DNA of 64,000 nt. Origin: Pseudomonas sp. LBUM920 (lineage in GTDB: Bacteria; Pseudomonadota; Gammaproteobacteria; Pseudomonadales; Pseudomonadaceae). Positions within the stretch are counted from its first letter, which is position 1. Each line of letters begins with the position of its first letter. The translations under genes were made by a program, and so were the position numbers. This document shows, piece by piece, positions 17,685 to 25,070 of the stretch. Where the stretch lies: assembly GCF_003852315.1 (NCBI RefSeq), contig NZ_CP027762.1, forward strand, positions 1,717,501 through 1,781,500, given 5' to 3'. Under the pieces are notes generated by a model that was given only the letters and a program-made list of their open reading frames with translations, was not told where the DNA came from and searched no databases.

Positions 17685-20306
17685 ATGGGCAAATCGCTGG
17701 TCATTGTGGAATCCCCGGCTAAGGCCAAGACCATCAACAAGTACTTGGGCAACGAGTACGTGGTGAAGTCGAGTATCGGCCATATCCGAGACCTGCCCAC
17801 CAGCGGTTCGGCTAGCGCCAGCAAGGAGCCTGCCGCCAAGCGCGGCAAGGCGGCTGCGGGCGAAGGTCCGGTGCTCACGCCTAAAGAGAAAGCGCGCAAG
17901 CAGCTGGTCTCGCGCATGGGTGTAGACCCGGAACATGGCTGGAAGGCCAAGTACGAGATCCTTCCCGGCAAGGAAAAGGTCATCGAAGAGCTGCGCCGGC
18001 TCGCCAAGGATGCTGACACCATCTATCTCGCAACCGACTTGGACCGCGAAGGGGAAGCCATTGCCTGGCACCTGCGCGAAGCCATCGGCGGTGATGACAG
18101 CCGCTACAAGCGTGTGGTGTTCAACGAAATCACCAAGAAAGCCATCCAGGAAGCCTTCTCCAAGCCGGGCGAACTGGACATCGACCGTGTAAACGCCCAA
18201 CAGGCCCGTCGTTTTCTCGACCGCGTGGTGGGTTACATGGTCTCGCCACTGCTGTGGGCCAAGATTGCCCGTGGCCTGTCGGCCGGTCGTGTGCAATCGG
18301 TGGCGGTAAAGCTGGTGGTGGAGCGTGAGCGCGAGATTCGTGCGTTCAACCCTGAAGAGTACTGGGAAGTCCACGCTGACCTCGGCACCGCCAAGGGTGC
18401 CAATGTGCGCTTTGAAGTGGCCCGCGAGAAAGGCGAGGCCTTCAAGCCGCTGAACGAAGCCCAGGCCATGGCCGCGCTGGAGAAGCTCAAGGCTTCCAGC
18501 TACAGCATCGTCAAGCGTGAAGACAAACCGACCAGCAGCAAGCCGTCGGCGCCGTTCATCACGTCCACCCTGCAACAGGCCGCGAGTAACCGCCTGGGCT
18601 TTGGTGTGAAGAAAACCATGATGATGGCTCAGCGTCTGTATGAAGCTGGCTACATCACGTATATGCGTACCGACTCCACCAACCTGTCGCAAGACGCGGT
18701 GGCGATGGCGCGTACTTATATTGAAACCGAATTCGGCAAGAAGTACCTGCCGGAGAAGCCGAACGTCTACAGCAGCAAGGAAGGCGCACAGGAGGCTCAC
18801 GAAGCGATTCGTCCTTCCGACGCCAACACCGAGCCAAGCAAGCTGACCGGCATGGAGCGCGACGCTGAGCGCCTTTACGAGCTGATCTGGCGCCAGTTCC
18901 TGGCCTGCCAGATGCTGCCGGCGCAATACCTGTCCACCACTGTCAGTGTCGGTGCTGGCGACTTCGAGCTGCGTGCCAAGGGCCGTATCCTCAAGTTCGA
19001 CGGCTACACCCGCGTCATGCCGCAAATCGCCAAGCCTGGCGATGACGATGTGCTGCCGGACATGGCCCAGGGCGACACGTTGAAGCTGATCAAGCTCGAC
19101 CCGTCCCAGCACTTCACCAAGCCGCCGGCGCGTTATTCGGAAGCCAGCCTGGTAAAAGAGATGGAAAAACGCGGTATCGGTCGTCCTTCGACCTACGCGG
19201 CGATCATTTCGACCATCCAGGACCGCGGCTACGTCGCGCTGCACAACCGTCGTTTCTACTCGGAAAAGATGGGCGACATCGTTACCGAGCGCCTGTCCGA
19301 GAGCTTCTCCAACCTGATGGACTACGGCTTCACCGCCGGCATGGAAGAGAACCTCGACGACGTGGCCCAGGGCGAGCGCGACTGGAAAAACGTACTGGAT
19401 GAGTTCTACGGCGACTTCAAGAAGAAGCTCGAAGTGGCCGAAAGCCCTGAAAGCGGCATGCGTGCCAACCAGCCGGTGATGACTGACATCCCGTGCCTGA
19501 CCTGCGGCCGTCCGATGCAGATTCGTACTGCGTCCACCGGCGTGTTCCTCGGTTGCTCGGGCTACAGCCTGCCGCCGAAAGAGCGCTGCAAGGCCACCGT
19601 CAACCTGGTGCCGGGTGATGAAATCGCTGCTGACGACGAGGGTGAATCCGAGTCGCTGGTATTGCGTGGCAAGCACCGTTGCCCGATCTGCAGCACGGCA
19701 ATGGATGCCTACTTGCTCGACGAGAAGCACAAGTTGCACATCTGCGGTAACAACCCGGATTGCGACGGCTACGAAATCGAAGAGGGCAGCTACCGCATCA
19801 AGGGCTACGAAGGCCCGAGCCTGGAATGCGACAAGTGCGGCAGTGAGATGCAGCTCAAGACCGGCCGTTTCGGCAAGTTCTTCGGTTGCACCAACCCGAC
19901 GTGCAAGAACACCCGCAAACTGCTGAAAAGCGGTGACGCGGCGCCGCCGAAGATGGACCCGGTGAAGATGCCTGAACTCAAGTGCGAGAAGGTCAACGAC
20001 ACCTACATTCTGCGTGACGGCGCCTCGGGGTTGTTCCTGGCGGCCAGCCAGTTCCCGAAAAACCGCGAGACCCGTGCGCCGCTGGTGCTGGAAATCGTAC
20101 CGCACAAGGACGAGATCGATCCCAAGTACCACTTCCTGTGCGAAGCGCCGAAGAAGGATCCCGACGGTCGCCCGGCCGTGATCCGCTACAGCCGCAAAAC
20201 CAAGGAGCAGTACGTGCAGACCGAAGTGGACGGCAAGCCTACGGGCTGGAAAGCGTTCTACGACGGCGGCAAGTGGAAGGTCGAGGACAAGCGCCAGGGC
20301 GCTTGA
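17685..20306 (+). CDS. topA: DNA topoisomerase I TopA
   Basis: Type IA topoisomerase that relaxes negative supercoils. 873 aa. The start is ATG 17685 (MGKSLVIVESPAKAKTINKY), the conserved TopA N terminus, and not the ORF start at 17607. The Toprim domain occupies residues ~1-150, with an extra Lys/Ala-rich insert. The active-site Tyr is in YITYMRTDSTNLS (~residue 326). Several C-terminal zinc-binding modules follow: CLTCGRPMQIRT, CPICSTAMDAY, CDKCGSEMQLK with CTNPTCKNT. The last ~100 residues form a basic tail. Single gene with its own terminator. Confidence 0.98.
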   Translation: MGKSLVIVESPAKAKTINKYLGNEYVVKSSIGHIRDLPTSGSASASKEPAAKRGKAAAGEGPVLTPKEKARKQLVSRMGVDPEHGWKAKYEILPGKEKVIEELRRLAKDADTIYLATDLDREGEAIAWHLREAIGGDDSRYKRVVFNEITKKAIQEAFSKPGELDIDRVNAQQARRFLDRVVGYMVSPLLWAKIARGLSAGRVQSVAVKLVVEREREIRAFNPEEYWEVHADLGTAKGANVRFEVAREKGEAFKPLNEAQAMAALEKLKASSYSIVKREDKPTSSKPSAPFITSTLQQAASNRLGFGVKKTMMMAQRLYEAGYITYMRTDSTNLSQDAVAMARTYIETEFGKKYLPEKPNVYSSKEGAQEAHEAIRPSDANTEPSKLTGMERDAERLYELIWRQFLACQMLPAQYLSTTVSVGAGDFELRAKGRILKFDGYTRVMPQIAKPGDDDVLPDMAQGDTLKLIKLDPSQHFTKPPARYSEASLVKEMEKRGIGRPSTYAAIISTIQDRGYVALHNRRFYSEKMGDIVTERLSESFSNLMDYGFTAGMEENLDDVAQGERDWKNVLDEFYGDFKKKLEVAESPESGMRANQPVMTDIPCLTCGRPMQIRTASTGVFLGCSGYSLPPKERCKATVNLVPGDEIAADDEGESESLVLRGKHRCPICSTAMDAYLLDEKHKLHICGNNPDCDGYEIEEGSYRIKGYEGPSLECDKCGSEMQLKTGRFGKFFGCTNPTCKNTRKLLKSGDAAPPKMDPVKMPELKCEKVNDTYILRDGASGLFLAASQFPKNRETRAPLVLEIVPHKDEIDPKYHFLCEAPKKDPDGRPAVIRYSRKTKEQYVQTEVDGKPTGWKAFYDGGKWKVEDKRQGA

Positions 20307-20326
20307 TCGACTACGCTGCGAAATAC

Positions 20327-20357
20327 AAAGGCCGCCTGCATGGGCGGCCTTTTTTTG
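20327..20357 (+). terminator. Intrinsic terminator after topA
   Basis: Stem AAAGGCCGCC / GGCGGCCTTT with loop TGCATG, followed by a T-run. Confidence 0.93.
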
Positions 20358-20433
20358 CGCTTGCAGGAGTCTCGGCTGATCCGTGACACTGTTGAGCCAG
20401 CATCAGGCTTATTTCGTTGTGGAGACTGCCGTT

Positions 20434-20955
20434 ATGGCCAACGAACTCTATACCCGTACCAATCAGAAAATTTACTTCGCGGGTTTGTCCCTGGAAGCCC
20501 TTGGCCGTGCCGAGGAAGGGAAGGAGATGAACGCCATCGCGCTGGTCCAGGCGGGGCGTGAGGCTGCATTGTTCCATCTCTACGGCGCCCTGTTGGGGCT
20601 GTGCCATGAAATCGCCGGGTTCTACCGTTTGCCCCAGGCCGGTTCGCCGCGTGCAGAACTGATCATGAACCGCGAAGTGCTGGAGAGCATGGCCATTCCT
20701 GAGCTGGCCGAGTTGGTGGAAATGGCCCAAAGCCCCGACAGCTGGGTGGCCCGCCTGCTCAAGGCACATGCCGACATGTTCCAGCCGCCACGTATTCCTC
20801 ATGTGCCCAAGGGGGACGTGACGCAGCCGCTGATCGTCGCTGTTGCCCTGCAAGAGGATGAGCCCAAGCCGCTGAGTCGCGAAGAGCTGGAGAGCTGGCG
20901 CCAGGAGCTGAAGAAGATGGCGCTGCGGTTTCGCGAAGGCTTGAACGAGTGCTGA
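20434..20955 (+). CDS. DUF6586-type conserved Pseudomonas protein
   Basis: 173-aa soluble, largely helical protein starting MANELYTRTNQKIYFAGLSL; ATG 20434 was chosen for GGAGACTGCCGTT before it. No signal peptide or membrane segment is seen. The protein is conserved between topA and the SOS genes in pseudomonads. The function is not known to me; the family name is from memory. Confidence 0.82.
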   Translation: MANELYTRTNQKIYFAGLSLEALGRAEEGKEMNAIALVQAGREAALFHLYGALLGLCHEIAGFYRLPQAGSPRAELIMNREVLESMAIPELAELVEMAQSPDSWVARLLKAHADMFQPPRIPHVPKGDVTQPLIVAVALQEDEPKPLSREELESWRQELKKMALRFREGLNEC

Positions 20956-20985
20956 GACGGAGTCGCTGACTGAACACGGTCAAAA

Positions 20986-21077
20986 ATGTGGGAGCGGGCT
21001 TGCTCGCGAAAACGGAGTGTCAGTCGACAGATTCATTACTGATCCGCCGCATTCGCGAGCAAGCCCGCTCCCACATT
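20986..21077. repeat. REPIN
   Basis: Two inverted REP arms: ATGTGGGAGCGGGCTTGCTC and GAGCAAGCCCGCTCCCACAT, separated by ~45 bases. This is one of the best-conserved copies in the window. Confidence 0.94.
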
Positions 21078-21216
21078 TGTACCGAGTTAGAGAGAAAGTC
21101 CGGTGCGGGGCTCAAAAGGCACCATTCATCAAGCCGTAGAGAAACCTGTTCAGATCCTCAGCGAGGCTGGGTGGATGACTGATATAATCCCGGCCTTTCG
21201 TGGAGAACAGACTTTT

Positions 21217-21450
21217 ATGCCAACGTCCTTTCTGGAAATTGTTGAATTGCCTGACGGCCGAATCGAGCTGCGTCGGGCTGAGGACGAGGGTTCTCTGGTT
21301 ATCTTGGATTTTTCCGAAGACGCAAAAGCATTCCTGCAAGGCCAGCACGTGGAAGTGGCGAAAGCCATGTTGAGCGTTGGTGTGCAGATGGCGGGTCGCC
21401 TGGCAGAAGGCGAACCGGAGAAGGACGACGGGCCGCGAGTTCTGCACTGA
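21217..21450 (+). CDS. Small conserved protein (PA3009-like)
   Basis: 77 aa: MPTSFLEIVELPDGRIELRRAEDEG..., acidic, soluble. ATG 21217 has TGGAGAACAG upstream. A longer frame is open to 21103 but has no ribosome site. It is conserved in Pseudomonas next to sulA-lexA. Function unknown. Confidence 0.8.
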   Translation: MPTSFLEIVELPDGRIELRRAEDEGSLVILDFSEDAKAFLQGQHVEVAKAMLSVGVQMAGRLAEGEPEKDDGPRVLH

Positions 21451-21487
21451 GTTTTGCAGTTAAGTGTGCTTTTCGTTGTAGGCGGTC

Positions 21488-21697
21488 TTGTTGCAGTGAG
21501 CAGGTCGCTGCAGTAAGCAGGCCTCTGAGGCGAGTCAGCTTGCTGTGGTGAGCGGGCTTGTTGTGGCGAGCGGGCTTGCCCCGCGTTGGGGCGCGAAGCG
21601 GCCCTTATGGATTAACGCGGTATATCAGGTATTCCACGGTGCTTGGTTATGGGGCTGCTCCGCAGCCCAACGCGGGGCAAGCCCGCTCGCTACAGAA
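21488..21697. repeat. REPIN with a second 17/18-bp tandem edge
   Basis: Five head-to-tail units of 17-18 bases (21488-21575; the last two are TTGCTGTGGTGAGCGGGC and TTGTTGTGGCGAGCGGGC). They run into a REP half CTTGCCCCGCGTTGGGGCGC. Its inverted partner is at 21650-21697 (GGCTGCTCCGCAGCCCAACG, then GGGGCAAGCCCGCTCGC). The unit is the same as at 7812-7937. This block fills most of the ~300-base gap before sulA; no gene is seen in it. Confidence 0.85.
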
Positions 21698-21750
21698 GCC
21701 CGCGCGGCACAGATACCTATCTGTCACCTACGCAATCAGCTAGCTCCCTG

Positions 21751-22224
21751 TCACCCCAATCGAATATTTAAGCTCTGCGCATCGCCCGTCCGTGCGGCGC
21801 TGATCAGTTGTTGCTTGGCTGCAGTATTCAACGGGTTCAACCAGCTCACCACCGTATGGCTACGTCCCAGACGCAAGGCTTCGCAGGTCAACTGTTGGGC
21901 GCTTTGCGCGCCACGTGGTTGCAGCAACAGGATGCGCTCGCGGTTGAGGCCGGCGTCTCGCAGCCAGGCCTGGGTCAGGCTGGCAGGTGGAGCGATCAGC
22001 GTCAGCCAGCGTGCGTCCTGTTCCTCGCTCAGTTCACGCAGGATCGGCGCCAGCAGGCTCAGGCAGCTTCCAGCTGCACCGCGCAACGACAATTCACTGA
22101 ACGCCTCAGGTTCGGAGCCCCACGGGGCCTCGACCGTTTCCTTGAGGATAGGCGCAAGGGGTTGAGCCATGAAGGCCTCGAACAGCGACAGTTGTGTGTG
22201 TTGTGGGGTGTGCACGAGCTGCAT
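21751..22224 (-). CDS. sulA: SOS cell-division inhibitor SulA
   Basis: 157-aa SulA/RecA-like-fold protein that binds FtsZ and blocks septation during DNA damage. Seen: MQLVHTPQHTQLSLFEAF at the N terminus and the core LTLIAPPASLTQAWLRDAGLNRERILLLQP. RBS AAAGGAGGCACC before ATG 22224. It starts 10 bases after lexA ends, so it is co-transcribed from the LexA-controlled promoter, as in P. aeruginosa. Confidence 0.94.
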   Translation of the reverse strand: MQLVHTPQHTQLSLFEAFMAQPLAPILKETVEAPWGSEPEAFSELSLRGAAGSCLSLLAPILRELSEEQDARWLTLIAPPASLTQAWLRDAGLNRERILLLQPRGAQSAQQLTCEALRLGRSHTVVSWLNPLNTAAKQQLISAARTGDAQSLNIRLG

Positions 22225-22234
22225 GGTGCCTCCT

Positions 22235-22843
22235 TTAGCGGCGAATGACGCCGACGCTCAAGCCTTCGATCACCAGATCCTGATCTTTCAGGTTCACTTC
22301 AATCGGGGCGAACTCAGGGTTTTCGGCCATCAGCCAGACCTTGCTGCCTTCGCGCTTGAAGCGTTTTACGGTGACTTCATCGCCGATACGCGCAACGACG
22401 ATCTGGCCATTACGGGCTTCACGGGTGGTGTGGACGGCCAGTAGATCGCCGTCGAAAATGCCCACGTCCTTCATACTCATGCCGTGTACGCGCAACAGGT
22501 AGTCGGCGCGCGGATGGAAGAAGGTCGGGTTGATGTTGCAGGATTCCTCGACGTGCTGTTGCGCCAGAATCGGCGCACCGGCGGCGACGCGGCCAATGAT
22601 CGGCAGGGTCGATTCGTCGGCCTTGGCTTCAAAGCCAGGGATGCGAATACCGCGAGAAGCCCCTGGGGTCATCTCGATCGCGCCTTTGCGAGCGAGGGCC
22701 TTGAGGTGTTCTTCAGCAGCGTTTGGGGATTTGAACCCCAGCTCCAGCGCAATTTCCGCTCGTGTCGGCGGGTAGCCGTTGTCATCGAGGCAGCGCTTGA
22801 TAAAAGCCAGAATCTCAGCTTGGCGTGGCGTCAGTTTTAGCAT
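22235..22843 (-). CDS. lexA: SOS repressor LexA
   Basis: 202 aa. The N-terminal winged helix (LTPRQAEILAFIKRCLDDNGYPPTRAEIA) binds SOS boxes. The C-terminal S24 autoprotease has cleavage site Ala88-Gly89 (RVAAGAP), nucleophile Ser123 (VHGMSMKDVG) and general base Lys160 (VTVKRF). RecA filaments trigger self-cleavage. It sits first in a lexA-sulA operon with two LexA boxes just upstream. Confidence 0.98.
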   Translation of the reverse strand: MLKLTPRQAEILAFIKRCLDDNGYPPTRAEIALELGFKSPNAAEEHLKALARKGAIEMTPGASRGIRIPGFEAKADESTLPIIGRVAAGAPILAQQHVEESCNINPTFFHPRADYLLRVHGMSMKDVGIFDGDLLAVHTTREARNGQIVVARIGDEVTVKRFKREGSKVWLMAENPEFAPIEVNLKDQDLVIEGLSVGVIRR

Positions 22844-22853
22844 GTTGATCGCT

Positions 22854-22888
22854 CTGTCTTTTTATACAGTGACTGGGATTATATACAG
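22854..22888 (-). promoter_or_regulatory. Two LexA (SOS) boxes upstream of lexA
   Basis: Box 1 at 22854-22869: CTGTCTTTTTATACAG, a perfect CTGT-N8-ACAG. Box 2 at 22873-22888: CTGGGATTATATACAG, one mismatch in the left arm. Centres are 19 bases apart, ~20 bases from the lexA start codon. Together they give autorepression and SOS control of lexA-sulA. Confidence 0.95.
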
Positions 22889-23064
22889 TGAACTGCGCTT
22901 GGCAATCATCCTTTTTGGGCACACCGCTGGACGGTCATTCGTCACCCTTCCTACAAGGCAGAGACAGCGCTGCCTACAGACCAGGAAGGATGTGATTAAA
23001 TAGCGGTTAAATAGATGACTGCCCGGCCGGAAAACGGACTCGCAGGCTTGACAAGACACACCCT

Positions 23065-23091
23065 GAAACGTATGTTTCAAACAAGTGTTTG
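23065..23091 (+). promoter_or_regulatory. Two overlapping PsrA operators upstream of psrA
   Basis: GAAACGTATGTTTC (23065-23078) and CAAACAAGTGTTTG (23078-23091). Both fit the PsrA consensus (G/C)AAAC-N2-4-GTTT(G/C) with N4, and they share base 23078. They end 15 bases before the psrA ATG, so they should mediate autorepression relieved by long-chain fatty acids. Confidence 0.88.
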
Positions 23092-23106
23092 TCAGGCGGA
23101 GTAGCC

Positions 23107-23814
23107 ATGGCCCAGTCGGAAACCGTTGAACGCATTCTCGATGCTGCCGAGCAATTGTTCGCGGAAAAAGGATTTGCTGAAACTTCATTGCGGCTGATCA
23201 CCAGCAAGGCTGGGGTTAACCTGGCCGCAGTGAATTACCATTTCGGCTCGAAGAAAGCCCTGATCCAGGCGGTGTTTTCGCGCTTTCTGGGGCCGTTCTG
23301 CGCCAGCCTCGACCGTGAGCTGGAGCGCCGTCAGACCAAGCCTGAAAACAAGCCAAGCCTGGAAGACCTGCTGGAAATTCTGGTTGAGCAAGCGCTGGTG
23401 GTTCAACCGCGCAGCGGCAATGACCTGTCGATCTTCATGCGTTTGCTGGGCCTGGCGTTCAGCCAGAGCCAGGGCCACTTGCGGCGTTATCTGGAAGACA
23501 TGTACGGCAAGGTGTTCCGCCGCTACATGTTGCTGGTCAACGAAGCCGCGCCGCGTATTCCGCCAATTGAACTGTTCTGGCGCGTGCACTTCATGCTCGG
23601 TGCTGCCGCATTCAGCATGTCCGGCATCAAAGCCTTGCGCGCAATTGCCGAGACCGATTTCGGCGTGAATACCTCCATTGAACAAGTGATGCGCCTGATG
23701 GTGCCGTTCCTTGCCGCCGGCATGCGCGCCGAAACCGGTGTGACCGACCAGGCCATGGCGGCCGCGCAGTTGCGCCCACGCAGTAAATCCACGCCGGCCG
23801 TCGCCAAGGCGTGA
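23107..23814 (+). CDS. psrA: TetR-family regulator PsrA
   Basis: 235-aa fatty-acid-responsive regulator; in Pseudomonas it represses fadBA and itself and activates rpoS. The N-terminal TetR HTH is clear: ETVERILDAAEQLFAEKGFAETSLRLITSKAGVNLAAVNYHFGSK. A helical ligand domain follows. ATG 23107 was chosen over 23089 because CAGGCGGAGTAGCC precedes it. It is next to lexA (divergent) and nagZ, the genus order, with two self-operators directly upstream. The fadBA target is in this window. Confidence 0.95.
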   Translation: MAQSETVERILDAAEQLFAEKGFAETSLRLITSKAGVNLAAVNYHFGSKKALIQAVFSRFLGPFCASLDRELERRQTKPENKPSLEDLLEILVEQALVVQPRSGNDLSIFMRLLGLAFSQSQGHLRRYLEDMYGKVFRRYMLLVNEAAPRIPPIELFWRVHFMLGAAAFSMSGIKALRAIAETDFGVNTSIEQVMRLMVPFLAAGMRAETGVTDQAMAAAQLRPRSKSTPAVAKA

Positions 23815-23884
23815 TTGTCGCGGGTGTGCGCGGCCGCTTGCATCCGCTAAGCTAGCCGCCATGCCGATTTCAGCTATTTTCTCG

Positions 23885-23935
23885 CAACCCGTTGTGCTCA
23901 CCGCGCTTATTGCGCCAGGTGAGGGCAACGGGTTG
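23885..23935 (+). other. Long stem-loop between psrA and nagZ
   Basis: CAACCCGTTG at 23885-23894 pairs fully with CAACGGGTTG at 23926-23935. An inner TCACC/GGTGA stem and a GCGC/GCGC tip close on TTATT. There is no T-run after it, so it is not a classic terminator. It ends ~24 bases before the nagZ start. Confidence 0.8.
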
Positions 23936-23958
23936 TGTGCGTTATTTAAGGAAGGTTT

Positions 23959-24969
23959 ATGACTGCTGCCCTGCAAGGTTCTTTGATGGTTGATGTGGCC
24001 GGTACCTGGCTGACGGCCGAGGATCGTCACCTGTTGCGTCAGCCTGAAGTGGGCGGCCTGATCATTTTTGCACGCAATATCGAGCACCCACGCCAGGTGC
24101 GCGAGTTGAGCGCGGCGATCCGTGCCGTGCGCCCCGACCTGCTGCTGGCCGTGGACCAGGAAGGCGGGCGCGTGCAGCGCCTGCGCCAGGGCTTTGTGCG
24201 TCTACCGGCCATGCGTTTGTTGGCGGATAAGCCGAATGCCGAATACCTGGCCGAGCAGTGCGGCTGGATCATGGCCACTGAAGTACTGGCGATTGGCCTT
24301 GATTTGAGCTTCGCCCCGGTGCTGGACCTGGATTACCAGCGCAGCGCCGTGGTCGGCACCCGCTCGTTTGAAGGCGACCCCGAGCGCGCCGCCGTGCTTG
24401 CCGGTGCCTTCATTCGCGGCATGAACAACGCCGGCATGGCCGCCACCGGTAAACACTTCCCTGGCCACGGCTGGGCTGAGGCCGATTCCCACGTCGCCAT
24501 TCCCAATGACGAGCGTAGCCTGGAACAGATTCGCGCCAATGACCTGGTGCCTTTCGCACGCCTGAGCAAGCAATTGGCAGCCGTCATGCCTGCGCACGTT
24601 ATTTACCCGCAGGTGGATGCTCAACCCGCTGGCTTCTCGCGGCGCTGGTTGCAGGACATCCTGCGCGGCGAGTTGCAGTTCGATGGGGTGATTTTCAGTG
24701 ATGACCTGTCCATGGCCGGGGCACATGTGGTCGGTGATGCGGCCAGCCGGATCGAAGCGGCGCTGACCGCCGGCTGCGACATGGGCTTGGTGTGCAACGA
24801 CCGTGCGGCAGCTGAGCTTGCTCTCACCGCGGCGCAGCGGATGAAGGTCACGCCGTCTGCGCGAATTGCGCGGATGCGCGGGCAGGCGATTGCGTCGACG
24901 GACTATAAGCAGGACCCGCGGTGGCTGACGGCGCTTACTGCGTTGCGGGATGCTCAACTGATCGGCTGA
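23959..24969 (+). CDS. nagZ: Beta-N-acetylhexosaminidase NagZ
   Basis: GH3 cytosolic enzyme that removes GlcNAc from 1,6-anhydromuropeptides in peptidoglycan recycling; its product signals AmpR-controlled beta-lactamase in pseudomonads. 336 aa. Seen: the active loop GKHFPGHGWAEADSHVAIP, the nucleophile region GVIFSDDLSMAGAH and LLAVDQEGGRVQRL. AAGGAAGGTTT precedes ATG 23959. It is functionally linked to slt in this window. Confidence 0.97.
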   Translation: MTAALQGSLMVDVAGTWLTAEDRHLLRQPEVGGLIIFARNIEHPRQVRELSAAIRAVRPDLLLAVDQEGGRVQRLRQGFVRLPAMRLLADKPNAEYLAEQCGWIMATEVLAIGLDLSFAPVLDLDYQRSAVVGTRSFEGDPERAAVLAGAFIRGMNNAGMAATGKHFPGHGWAEADSHVAIPNDERSLEQIRANDLVPFARLSKQLAAVMPAHVIYPQVDAQPAGFSRRWLQDILRGELQFDGVIFSDDLSMAGAHVVGDAASRIEAALTAGCDMGLVCNDRAAAELALTAAQRMKVTPSARIARMRGQAIASTDYKQDPRWLTALTALRDAQLIG

Positions 24970-24984
24970 ACACCGTGGTGCGCC

Positions 24985-25060
24985 CATCGCAGGCAAGCCC
25001 GCTCCCACACTTGAATGTATTCACACATCAAAATGTGGGAGCGGGCTTGCCCGCGATAGC
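24985..25060. repeat. REPIN
   Basis: Inverted arms ATCGCAGGCAAGCCCGCTCC and TGGGAGCGGGCTTGCCCGCG with a ~30-base spacer, between the convergent nagZ and SNF2 helicase genes. Confidence 0.92.
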
Positions 25061-25070
25061 AATCTGAAGG

